This document shows, piece after piece, positions 1 through 12,000 of a stretch of DNA of 64,000 nucleotides. The notes under the pieces were generated by a model that worked only from the letters and a program-made list of their open reading frames with translations, had not been told where the DNA came from and searched no databases. Source of the stretch: Eudorina sp. 2006-703-Eu-15 (Eukaryota > Chlorophyta > Chlorophyceae > Chlamydomonadales > Volvocaceae). The stretch lies in NCBI GenBank assembly GCA_003117195.1, contig BDSI01000024.1, positions 1,174,152 through 1,238,151 on the forward strand. The letters run 5' to 3'. Positions within the stretch are counted from its first letter, which is position 1. The number at the start of each line of letters is the position of its first letter. The translations under genes and the position numbers were made by a program.

Positions 1-3000
1 AGCATGTGGTGCCTCGCCCGGAAGAACGTGTCGATGCAGGCGCGCGGCTGCACGGTGCCGTCACCCATCCCCGCGTTGGCAGCGGCCGAGCCGTCGGCCT
101 CCGCCGCCAGCGCCCAGGCGCCGTCGAACTCGTCGTCCGTGAGGGTCAGGCCCGCCTCCCGCACCAGCTGCCGGATCTCCTCCTTGGGCCTGTGGATAGG
201 GTGGGTTTGGCGGGGCGCGGGGGGTCGGGAGGGGTGCCACAGGAAAGACGAAAGCCCAGACGAACCCAACACCCCGCGGAGCAACAGCAGGAGGATAAGG
301 GTAGCAGGAGGTGAGGAGGGTAACGGGGGATATCCCAGACCGAACACACGCACACGCAAGCGGGAAAGGGGCGCACCACGGCCCCCTCCTCGATCCCCAC
401 AACCTCCACAGCCCCCCACAGGATCCCACCTGAGCGCCACGAACTGCTCGTCCGAGATGCCCAGGTCGGCCGCCAGCGGCGGCCGCAGCACCTGGCCCGC
501 GTCCGGCTCGTTGCCGTAGTTCTGGGGGTCTGCCACGGAGCGCAGCCGGGGCAGCCGCAGGTCGGTCCGGATGGTGGACACCCCGAAGGTGCGGCCGTCG
601 TCGCCGGGCTTGGGCTGGTTGCTGGGGGGCAGGGCAGGGCGGACAAGCGGACAAGCGGGGGAGCGGGGGAGCGGGTCGGGGAGGTTTAGGAGCGGGTCAG
701 CCATGGCGGCTGGTCAATGGTAACTGGAAACTGCTCACTGACACGCGATCTGCCCGTGGGGCTGCGGTCCGGTAGAAGATCCTTCGACACGCTGCACGGC
801 TCCACGCCCCCCATCCAACCGATCAACATCAGGGCTTGCGCCTCCAAACGGGGCGATATGTTGCCCCCCTGGTCCGCGTGGGGCTGCGTCGGGATTCCCA
901 GAGAGACGCAGCATATTGAGGTGGCCACACGGCTTTCTTCCACGACCCGACGTCGCAGTCGCAGCGGCTCCCCTTTCCCCACCCCGCCCCTCCAGCGCCA
1001 CCCACCGGTAGCCCTCCCTCAGGCTCTTGCCCAGGTCCGCATCCGGCTGCTGCTCAGCCGGGCCGTAGTAGCCCGTCATCAGCTCAGCCACACCTGCGCG
1101 GAGGGGGGCGCGGGGGAGGGGTTACGGGTGCGGCCTCCGGGTTCAGGTTTAGGTCCAGGTTCAAGGTCTTAGGGTTCAGGTCCAGGTTCAGGTCCAGGTT
1201 CAGGTTCAAGGTGCACACGGACCGCCCCCTCACCCCAGGTCCGTCCAGTCTGCAGCCGCTTTCCGCCACCCCACCCAGCCGCACCCCGTCGCAGCCCACC
1301 TCATGCCCATTCACCCGGCCCACCCCCACCCCCAGCCCAGCCGCAGCCCAATGCCATCTTACTCCTTCCCAGCCCGCATCCGGCCTGGGTCCCCACCCCA
1401 ACGTCCCCCACGCACCCGGCTCTCGGCCCTTTCGCATGGACGGCACTCCGAAAGTGTGCGCGGGCGGCAGATTGCGATCCCCGGTGCCCAGCTGGCGCGG
1501 CTTGCCCAGGTAGTCGGTGGCCGTCGCCTTGTAGTCTTCGTGCAGCTTGGGGAGCACGCGCGGGGGCTGAAGGACACCGCGGGAGCGGAGGGGGGTCGGC
1601 AACAAGGGAATCGGGGGGGGGGGGTCAGCGGATGAATGGAAAGGAGCCGTCGCGGGTGGGGTGGATGGGGGCGTCGGGGGGTAATGGGGATGATGGAATG
1701 GGAAACGCGGCAGGCGGAAAAGGCAGCGGGAATGGAGACGCGGACGAAGGAAGCAATTGGGAGGGTAGGCCCCGGGGGGGGAGAGTAGGTCGCGAGGGCC
1801 AGCATACAGCCGAGATGCGGCGGTGCCGCGATGTGGGTCAGCGGAAGGGGGCGAGGCCGGGCCCGATGGTCGGGTGGCTGGGAGCCAGGGCGAGGTGCTG
1901 CAGCATAGCGGCCACCATGGCAGCCCGTGACAACTTTCAACGCCTCTGCATCTCCATCGTCTGATCACCCCATATGCCCAGCCAACCCAACCAACCACCC
2001 ATCCGCCCTCCTGCATCCTGCCCACCTGCAGCGAGGGCTCCAGGGTGGGCTGCAAGGCCTTCCGCACGCCGTCGCGCTCCGGGTTGGGGTCCACGGCCCC
2101 GAAGCGATGCATCGCCGGGTCCACACCCGTCCGGTTCCAGTCGTAGGCACGCCGCCGCTGCTCGCCTGCGGCAGGGAGGACAGGAGGTGTCCAGCAAGCC
2201 AGTGTGCTACGTGCTGGCGGAGAGGGATGCCAACGGCTGTGAGAGGTTGCGAAAGCCGGCTTCGGGTGACGCCCGGGTCCTTCGCGGATTAGGACGCGCG
2301 GCTGCCGGTACCTGTGCTGCAGGCGCCGCTTATCCGTTCCAGAGCGCGACTCCAACGGCACACACCCAGCCGTGGCACCCAGCCGGGCCTCCCCTGGCAC
2401 CCAGTGGCCTGCGGCCCATGCCCGGCAGGAGCAGCCGTCACGGCCCCGCGTCCGAGGCCGGCCGGCGCACCGCCCCTTGCCCGGAGTTCCGTTGGGGCCC
2501 GGTGCGGGCATGTCCGTGATGCCTGCCCAACCCCTTGTCCCACCAGCCCCCTCCCAAGCTGGGTGCGCAACTGTCCGCAACGGTCCATGACCTCGCTGCG
2601 GTGCCCCTGCATGGCTAACGTTTATGGCCGAGGCTGTTCGGCAAGCGCAGGTGCGTTCGGATGCGCGGCTCCGCCTGGCCGCCCCACCAGGGGCACCCGG
2701 TGTCGCGTGTTCGCCGGCCCTGCGCCGCCAGCGCGGGCCGTAGACCGGACGGCGGAATCGCCTGCCGCTGGATTCTGCGGCTGTGACCTTCCACGGCTGG
2801 CTCCCGTTGCGAGCCAGCCCGGCCCTGCCATGCCCGGAGGGAGGAGCAAATTCTGACTGCTGCACGCGGCCGCGCTGCAGCTGCACCTCCCCTCCGGGGG
2901 GAAGGTGCCAGGTCGCCGACCCAAATGGGGCGCCGCCGGTCCGTCGTCGGCCACCAGGCCGCCGCGCGACACAACCCCTGGAAATTCGGACAGACAGCCG

Positions 3001-4346
3001 CACCTCCCCTCCGACCCACCTCGTCCACCGGGCTTTCATTGGGAGACGTCCACCTCCTCTCATCTCCTCCCTCCCTCCAAACCTCCTTTGGGGAACTTAG
3101 CTGGCCAGCAGCTCGCCCTGCCGGGCTCGTGCGGCCGTCCATCCTCCCCTCCCTCCCACCCGTCCTCCAGGCTTCCACTTCCCCGGTCCTGGTCCCCGCG
3201 CAAGCAACCCACCCGGTGCAAAGTCCTGGTGGCTGCGGACATACTGGGAGCGTATCCCCGGGTCCTCCTCCGCGGGCTTGTCGGTGGGGAAGATGACGGT
3301 GGCGGCCTGGCGGGCCAGATCCTTGCCCTGCAGGTGGCGCGGGGAGAGGTTAAGAGGCGGCGTTGGCGGTGTGGGAGGGGACAAGAGTCCGTGAGGGGTG
3401 GCGGAGGGGACGGAGGCAGCTGGAAAGAGCCAGACAGGGCTGAGGCGGGTGCGACGAAGGGGGAGACGCGAGCTTCCCAGGCGGTGCTGAGCCGCTGGTC
3501 CGCCGCCACCGGGCCGTAGAGGCAGGCACTGGGCCGCTTTCGACCGGCGACACTGTGACACGTTTCGTTGCGCACGGACCTGGTGGCACTGGGCCCAAGC
3601 GTGCAAGCACGGACCCGCCGGCCCATACACGGCCCACTTCCCCACACGCACGCACGCATGCGACAGGCGGGAGTATTGACAGCGCGTGGATGGCCGCCAG
3701 CGGCCCTCACCTTGGCGTCGTACGCAACGCCGAACGGTCGCTCGGTTCCCAGGCCGCCGGGAATCTTATGACCGCGGACGTATCCATGACCCAGAGGCTC
3801 CCGTTGAGAGCTGTCAGGGGCGCGCCCAGGGGCGCAGGGGAAGAAAATGGGGGAGAAAAGACGAGTCAGTGGGGTTCCACCCGCGAGGATCGCGTCATCG
3901 GCGTCAGTCCCGATAGATGTCATAAATAACCCCTTGTCAGGACCCCTGTCGGCAAATCTGTATGCAACTTCTTTTCACGATACTCACCTAGCGTAAATTG
4001 CCTCCGCCTGCTCTATTTTCCATCGCCCCAGCTCTGACTCCGGATATGTGTTAATTGCTTCTGTGATATTTTGTCCGCCTGCCGCGGCTGTCTTAACACC
4101 GAAGGGTCCCGCTGGTACTGGGTCGGTCGCCAGGCCCGGGTGACGGATAATCTTTCCAGGCTCGTGCACCGTGCTTTGCCTATATTTTTTGATAGAGTCA
4201 GGAGTTGGCGGTCGCTTGCCTCCTGTCCAGCCGAGCGCGTCTTTCGCGCTCTCATCGAACTTGCTGGCGATGCCCGCAGGTGGGATTTGCGGTTGGGTCA
4301 TCTCAGCTTCATAATTGGTGCGCCGTAGCGACTGAGTTGTCATCAT
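1..4346 (-). CDS. CFAP21: CFAP21/EFHB ciliary microtubule inner protein (3' end outside window)
   Basis: Eight exons on the minus strand join in phase: 4346-3988, 3810-3711, 3327-3213, 2165-2026, 1566-1416, 1093-1006, 621-430 and 189-1, giving 444 codons before the window edge. The N-terminal exon carries TVHEPGKIIRHPGLATDP; later exons carry GYVRGHKIPGGLGTERPFGV, YVRSHQDFAPGEQRRRAYDW, DPAMHRFG, PKLHEDYKATATDYLGKP, FGVSTIRTDLRLPRLRSVAD and KEEIRQLVREAGLTLTDDEF. This order matches the EFHB/CFAP21 family, whose Chlamydomonas member FAP21 lines the lumen of ciliary doublet microtubules. The last visible part (LTDDEFDGAWALAA) is the start of the EF-hand-like C-terminus, which continues off the left edge. 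The start codon follows an AT-richer upstream region. Intron 5 (1094-1415) contains degenerate GGTTCAGGTCCA-type repeats. Identification is from memory of the family; confidence in the exon chain is high because every junction keeps phase. Confidence 0.9.
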
Positions 4347-6056
4347 TTTCGCTGCGTGCTGGGTCCCTTATCACTACCAAAAACGTTGCTGGGTATAAAA
4401 TTACAGTCACTGTAAATGGCAAAATTCAAGACAGCAACCAACCTTATGTGTACGCATCTCAATCCCCGTTGAAGGGTACCCTCATTAAGAAACAAACTTT
4501 ACAAGGAACACAAGCAATTGCCGTACACGTTCACGCAATTTTTGCAAGAATCACATTACGTTTGTGTGTAGGTGTGATTCAAATGCGATATGGAAATAAT
4601 CGATAAGCACTTGTCAGGGCAGCAGGTCGTCAAGTGCACCGCGGACAAAGTTCAACTGCCCAACGACCGCCAGGCAGCTGACCGTGGCAGCCTGGCAACA
4701 TGGCAAGCGCAACCGTTGGGATTGTGGCGCGCGTTTTCCGTATCGTGCGTGCTGCAAACAAGTAAGGTTAGCGCCCAGGTTCGGAACATGCGTCTCCACT
4801 CATAACTGTAACGGCCTGTAACGGTCACCGCTAAAGGGTCGCAACTCAGCACCGGCCGCCGGCGTGTAGGCCGTGTGTCGCCACACCTGCTACACCCTGA
4901 ACGTGCGAGTCCTAGGGCTCGGCGTCTCCATGATAATGGATTACGCCCAAGTGCACTCCCCTGACCTCAATATCCCGAAGCGCGGTCACGTGCAGAACCG
5001 TCAGTCCGGCGCAGAATGGCCACCTGGAGGCACTCAGCTAGGGAACAAACGCCATCACGAGCTGTTCATCGGAGCTCTTCTATTGGTATGGGCGGCTACG
5101 GGTTCTAAACATGCAAGCCACAGCGCGTGCGCGTGGCTGCGGCCAAGAGGGGTCAAGGACCCGAGGGTGCGACGGAACGAATCACAGGTTCAACGGAGTC
5201 ACTCACGACAGATGTTTGCGTATCAGGGTTACCGAATGCATTACCTGCTTGCACACCACACCAAGAAGGACATTTGTGTTCCAGTCACTCATCAGGTTCG
5301 ATTCCCGGCAACCTCTACATCGACGCCCCGGCCGTTCCTCGCAACGCCGGGCATCAACAATCTGCGATACATGAGATTTAACTGGTGCAGCGTCCACCCA
5401 TCCCCCCTTAGTAATATTGTCGTTGTGGGGCCCGTCGGTCTCAGGCTTTCGACACAGAGTGGGCAACTCTTGACATGACGTCATGGCTCCTCAACGGGTA
5501 TGTGTAATGAACGCCTTAAGCCGATAACCTGTCCAGTAAAAAGCTAGCCAAGCTGCCATCGGTGACAGTTGCCGTACTCCGTATTTGTTGCGCTACCCGT
5601 TTATCGGTTTCCCAAAGAGATTCGCCACTCGCAAATTATCAATAGCTAACAAGAGATAAATTAGCGATGACTTCATACCTTACGGCACATGCCGGATTAC
5701 CCTACTCCTGAAACAGTATAGCTTTTGCTGTCGTCAGGAACCGCGACCAATAACCAGCAGAGATGGTTGATTCTTTCTGATAACCGTGCATGACTTCTGT
5801 AGGCGCAGCGTGTTACCAGACGGTGCGGTTCCGGTGTACTTAGAACGCTATACCCTCACCGCACATGGGATGAAGACCAGCTTTACAAGTTCAGAGCTTT
5901 ACAATTTCACCTCATAAGCTGATTACATGATAATTTCTTCGATATGACCTTGTACTGCCATTCTCGGCGTGCGCACAGCCGACTGAAACTCTAGCTGGGC
6001 GGGAAAAGGCGAGGCGCTCTCGTTCCTTTGGGCCCATCTCTCAAGAAACTTGAGAG
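4347..6056. other. Divergent intergenic region between CFAP21 and the NACHT-WD gene
   Basis: About 1.7 kb, lower in GC than the flanking exons, lying between the start codons of two genes that point away from each other. It presumably holds both promoters and 5' UTRs. I see no convincing coding frame and no clear TATA element. Only the hairpin at 6033-6061 stands out. Confidence 0.6.
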
Positions 6057-6061
6057 ATGGG
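6033..6061 (+). promoter_or_regulatory. 13-bp perfect hairpin burying the NACHT-WD start codon
   Basis: Positions 6033-6045 (CCCATCTCTCAAG) pair exactly with 6049-6061 (CTTGAGAGATGGG) around an AAA loop. The ATG used for the downstream gene is 6057-6059, inside the 3' arm. In mRNA this would be a stable stem closing over the start codon. Whether it regulates translation is inference. Confidence 0.6.
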
Positions 6062-9000
6062 TGCCACGTGTTCAAGTCAGCGCACGGACAAGGTGGCCCC
6101 GGCACCATCGTCCATCCTTCCCCCGAAGTCCATCATCGAGAAGGAAGCTGCCAGCAGCGGAGCCTCTGACCCAGTGATCTCGGCACCTCGACCCAGCACG
6201 AGGCCGCAGCTCCCTCCCGTCGACACGCTGAGCGCCCGGGCGCTGGTGATCCCTCAGGCGCAGACCACATCCCCCGCCGGGCGCCGCCGCAACAGCGCCT
6301 CCGGAGGTAAGACTTGCCACTTGCCTTGCAGCTGTGTCGTTCATCGAGACTGCATGGTGCTGCTGCTGGGCGCTGCCTCACACCCTGGCGAGGTGGCGAG
6401 ACAGCAGCTCGCAGCCACGGCCGGCACCCCCGGGGACCCGTATAGAGCTGCGGGCTCACGGACCCCAAAACCCTAACGCGTAGCCGGAAGCGAGGTGCAT
6501 CCGCATGCAAGTGTCCGCAATGTCTCAATCCTCGGAGCCTCCGCCGGACCTGAGAGGCGGGCGGTGTGTTGAAGCGGAGGCGATCAGTGCTGCGGGCGTC
6601 TCGACGGCCCCAGGTCTCCTCCACTCCAGAACGGCCAGCCACTCCGGTCCGGCGCCGGTGCCCTGGGGCCACCGCTGGGACACCTGCAGCACTGATCGGG
6701 GGGGTTGGATGGGGACGGCGGCGTGAAGGGCTTGCTGGGTGGTGCAGGCTGGGGGCGGTGGCGCCGCTGCGGGGGGCCTAGGCGTTCGGTCAGGCAGCGA
6801 GGAGTCCACCCTTGATCCGCTCACACGCCCTGCTGCCTGCCCCGCAGTGCCCTTGGCCGGCCCCTCCCCCCGACCGAAGTAGGTCACCCGGTCACCTCTC
6901 CCAGCATATCACCCCATCAGCCCCTCCCCGCGGCTCCACCTCCATCGCCCAGGGAAACACAAGTCCTCCCCTGAGACACGGGCCCCCTCCATACCCCCTG
7001 CCTCCCCCTTCTCCCCTCAGATGGCCAGCTGCCTCCCCGCCTGGCGACGGTGCTGAAGGGCGTGTCGCTGAGGGGGCTGCGCAAGGTGCGCACCGCCATC
7101 CGAAAGCACTTTGGGGACGAGCGGTACGGCAGTGTGAGCACCACGGAGGTGTGCCACCAGTGGGTCAAGGTGGTGACGGCCCCGGCGGGCAAGTGCCGCC
7201 TGGTGGAGCTGCCCGGGTTGCTGGACGCCGCCGAGGGGGACGTGGGGCGCCCTATGTACTTCATCAGCCACGCCTGGTCCAACAGCATTGAGCTGCTGTT
7301 CCGGAAGGTGCGTCGGCGACCCGGCCCAGCGTGGGTCGGTGCGTCGGTCAGGGGTGGGATCTGGAATGGCGTGGGTCCGTGGGTCGGTGGGTCGGCCCGG
7401 ATGCAGCGGCGGGGCGGTGACGGGTCAGCGGTGGGAGGGGGGGTTGGCATCGGGCCGGTGCGAATTGGGTTTTGGGTGGAATGTTGTTTGGGTGGAGGGT
7501 GGAAAGGGGGGAGGGCGCGCTGGGGCATTTTGGGCGGATGGAGGCTCGGCTCCGGTGTCTCGGGCAGCGAACTGGGACGTGCAACGCGACTGGTGTCGCG
7601 GCGTGATGATCCTGCGACACTCTCCTGAAGACGCAACCCCGCCCGCTTGTATTGACGCGCGCGCCCACCCGCTTTCCTGGACGTGCGCTTTTCCCGGCTG
7701 TCCCCGCTGTCCCCCGCCGTCCCCCGCCGTCCCCGACAGGTGTTTGACTTCCTGGCCTCGGCCGACGACGGCACCCGCGTGTGGCTGGATGTGCTGGCGG
7801 TGTGTCAGCACGAGAGCAACCCCGCGCACAAGGCGGACATCGCGGCCTTCCCGGATGTGGTCAAGGCGTGCAGCGGGGGGACGTTGGTAGTCATGGACCT
7901 CACCAGGTGGGCAGGGCGGGGCGGGACGGGACGGGGTAGGGCAAAGATGGGGCGGGGGCTGCAGGAGAGGGGCGGAAGGATAGAACCTGTCACAAAGCGT
8001 TCAACAGTGAGGAGGGAGGGTCGCAGGGCAGCTGGCTCCGTCCATAGGCGCATCCCCGGGGGCCAGGAAGAGGGGCAGGCCGTGAGACGCAGGGGCTTGG
8101 TTGATGGGGGATAAGCTGGTAACCCATTTGGGTTATTCAGAGTGTTAGCTCTCGGGGACATGATGTCCAAGTGGTGGTGCATTGTGCGGCGATATCGACG
8201 TCAGCACCCGGGTGGGTTGGGTTCACAGCAGGGTCGTGTGCGGACACTGCCCGGGCGCGACGCGTCGGGCCCAAGCATTAACTCCCAAGCCCGGCTGCCA
8301 GAAACCTCTCCTTCCCTCAGCCCCTCCTCCAACGGCCCTCGCCCGCCCCCTTCCGCTCCCGCTCCCGCTCCCGCGCCGTCCCCAGGTGCAACCCCTCGAC
8401 CCGCGCCTGGTGCGTGTTTGAGTGGGCCCACACCCTGGCGGCGCACGGTCCCGACGGCCTGCACATGAGCCTGGCTCCCCTGGAGCGTGCTGTCGTGTTC
8501 GGGGACCTGGACGTGGAGCGGGCCGAGTGCTTCAGGCCCGCGGACAAGGAGATGATCATGCGGGAGGTGCGTGCGTGTGTGTGTAGCGAAGAAACCCGCC
8601 CGACCCAGCCCAGGTGCTTGCCATATAACCTGCATGAACATACCGTACTTACCGTATGTGTGTTTAGGAATGTGTGTGTTACGCGCCGTATGTGTGTGTT
8701 TGTGTGTGTTCAGCGAGGAACCCAAATCAGTTACATGTGTGATGGGTGACCTTTATGCGGTTTCGCTGTCTTGATTGACATACCTATGGGGCCTATGGGG
8801 AGCCGGGGACATGGACAGCGGGGAACCGCTCAATATTCTTCTCATTCATTTGGGTCTCTGACATGTGCATCCGCTCCTCCGATCCCCCCCCGGGTTTCGT
8901 GCACCCGTCTCCCCTTCCCTCCCGTACATCCCCCACCCCTCGTCCCCGCATCCATTACAAGCTTTCCCTGTCCTCATGCCCTTTCCCTCTCCCCCATGGC

Positions 9001-12000
9001 AAGTTACTCGGACGCAATCTCCTTGGTTCCGCGTTTTTCACCTCGCTCCCAACGCCCTCTCCCCCCCCTCTCTTTCTCTCCCTCCATCACCCACAGGTCC
9101 GCCGGCAGCACGGCTCCCCCGAGGCCTTCAACGCCAAGCTCAAGCTGCAGCTGCTGCTGGAGCCGCTCAGCTACACGGTGGACCTCAGGCGGCTGCAGGA
9201 GCGGTCCCGGGACACGGGCTGGGACTTCGGGGAGGTGGAGCGCTGGCTGGACGGGGACAGGACCGGCAGGGCGCTGTGCGTCGTGTCAGGTGGGTGGCGG
9301 GGTAGGGAGAGTTAGGCCGGGGTGGCGGGGTAGGTGGGGGTTAGGCCGGGGGTGGCTCGGTGGGGATGCAAGGGATTGCGGGGGGTGGGGGCGGGGCGGG
9401 GGGGGGGGGAGGCTGTGGCGACCTGGGAGGGGCCGAGGGGTGGACCGGTGTGTGCCGGTACCCGCCTCCAAACCCTGCATCGGGAAGTACCTTGCGAAGT
9501 CAGCAGGCACGATCATCGCGCCCGTGTAGGCGGTAGGCAACTAGGCATGCTCTTCGGTTTCAGTCCGCTCCGCCGCTCCTCCCACCTCTCCCCCTCCCGC
9601 CCCTCCCCTCGCCGCCTCTCGCCCTTCGCGGCGCGCGCTGCGCCGTCCTGCACTGCGCCGTACTCAGGCGCTGGCGAGGGCAAGAGCACCATCTCCGCGG
9701 AGCTCGTCCGACGCCTCACCCCCGCAGGGCTGGGCCCGGCAACCCCCGGCAGCCTGGTAGGGGGCGCCGGCCTGGGCCCCCGCGGCCACGTCACGTGCGC
9801 CTACCACTTCCTCAAGTACAACGACCAGCGGCGGTTGGAACCCGTCCGCATCATCAAGACCCTGGCCTTCCAGCTGGCGTCCAGGTGCGGAGGGGGAGGG
9901 GGTGGGCGGCGGGTGTTGTGGCTGGGTCGGTGAGGCGGAGGGGGACGCAGCTTTTGCTTAGGCGAGGGTCGGGCGGGGAGGTGGGCGGGTGGGCCTGTCT
10001 TGGCCCTTGCACGCCCTCGCCCTCGACCCGCTGTCTGCCAGCTCACCCACAGCTTACCGTGGCCTAGGTGCTCCCCACACTCCGAACACACATTCCCTCC
10101 TCCTTTCCTACAGCGCCGCAGATCATCTTGACCAATCCGGTATTCCGCCCCGCCTCTCTCGTCCCTCGTCCCTCTTCTTCCCTGCTCCCCCCGTCGCGCC
10201 CCTCCCCAGGCTGCCCTCGGTGTGCTCCGCCCTGCTGGCCCTGGACGTGGCGGAGGTGGCCCAGCTGACGGATGTCGACCGGGCCTTTGAGCTGCTGCTG
10301 CTCAAGCCTATGCTGGGGGTCACCAACCCTGTGGTGGGTCGGGTGGACTTCTCGCGGTTTCGCTGTCTCAGTGCGGGGGGTTCTCGCTTGCGACGGGTGG
10401 TGTACTGGCTTTTCCTGGTTAGTAGCACAGGTGGGTGGTCCTCCCGGTGTCCGGCGGACTGAGCCCGAAGCGTCCGTAGAGCGCAAGGCTCAACTGGGGG
10501 GTTTCCCGAGTTGGGGAACCGTTCCGGGCTGGTGCTTGGTCCCGGGCCGTGACGTGGCTGTGTTGAGGTGGCGGAGGCGGTGGAGGTGGACAGGGCCGCA
10601 CCCTCGTGCCGCCCCGCCCCTGGCCCGCAATCTACACGATTCTCGCTGATGTATTTTTCGTTCTAGTCCATTCGTTTTTAGCACCCGTGTACCACCGCAA
10701 CCACCTCCGGGCCCTGCCACCTCCTCCGGATGCCGCCTCCCTGACGTTTCTTTCCCCCTCCCTCCCTCCCTCCCTCCCTCCCTCCATCGGATATTCGCTC
10801 TGGCAGCAGCGCAGTATAAATTTGTCTACCAATTTCCTATATCCCTTCCTCGCTCTCCCTCCCTCTCCCTCGCTCTCTCGCGCGTTCCGTTCGCATCCGC
10901 ACCCAGGTTGTGATACTTGACGCACTTGATGAAGCGGACCCGCTGCCCTTCGCCACCAGCGCCTCCGCCTCGGCCGCAGCCGCCGAGCAGCTCCAGCTGC
11001 CCACATCCCCCACCGTCGCCGCCTCCCCCCCCTCCCCGCCGCCCACGTCTCCCTCCGGCGCTCCCTCCTCGGCGGCGGCGGGGGCGGCGGCGGCGGCGGC
11101 GGGGGTGCTGGCAGCGGCGGCGGCAGCGGCGCGCGCTATCCGGTGCTGTGCGGCAACCGGGCGCTGCAGCTCCTCACCAAGCACCTGCAGCGGCTATCAC
11201 CTGCCGTACGATTCTTCGTCACGACGCGGCCCGACGCCGCCAGTGGCCAGGTCGTGCCCGCCCTGGAGCGAACCTTCCACCGTCAGGGGGGCTCCTCCTA
11301 CCTGAAGCCATCGCAGCTGGTGCGGTCGTTTGCGCTGCGGGCCAGCGGCGGCGACCCGTCCGCGATCCCCGCCACCCCCAGCGGCGGCGGCGGCGGCGTC
11401 ATGGTGTACCACACCGTCGTCAAGGCGTGTCTGGCAGATGGGAAGGGCGAGGAGGATCCCGAGGGGGACTCGGCGGCGGGGACGCCGACGGGCGACGCCG
11501 CCGCCACGGCCTTCCGTACACCCGACGGCGGCAAGAGCGCCCGCGGGCCGCTGCTGTCGTCGCTGCTCGGCGGCATGTCCAGCCCCTCGGCAAAGTCTGG
11601 CCTGGCGACGCCTGGCGGCGGCGGCGCTGCCGCCGACCTGACCGCGCTGTACCGCGTGTACGGCAAGGTGTTCCGGAAGGCGTACGAATGGTACGATTTG
11701 CGGAAGCGCACGGACGTGTCCAAGCTGCTGAACGTGCTCATGGCGGCGCAGGAGCCGCTGCCGCAGTCGCTGGTGCAGCAGCTGGGTCTGGGCCACGCGG
11801 TGTCGCTGCTGCCGGGCTTCCCGGTGCTCTTCTACGTGGACGAGCACCATCTGTTCACGATCCACAAGAGCCTGGCAGGTGGGGGGAGAGAGGGTCGCAG
11901 GTTTCGCTGCGTTGATCGACATGAGATAGCCACCACCGTCCACCTGGTTACGGGTACTATACGATAGCAGGCCGTGCGTGTGTATGCGTCTGTGCGTACC

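Noticed and set aside
1130..1215. Telomere-like GGTTCAGG/TTAGGG repeats
   Set aside because: The units are GGTTCAGGTCCA-type, not the TTTTAGGG algal telomere repeat, and they lie inside an intron of CFAP21.
1084..3063. 659-codon minus-strand open frame
   Set aside because: It only passes through three short CFAP21 exons and translates GC-rich introns elsewhere; splice sites and phase support the multi-exon model.
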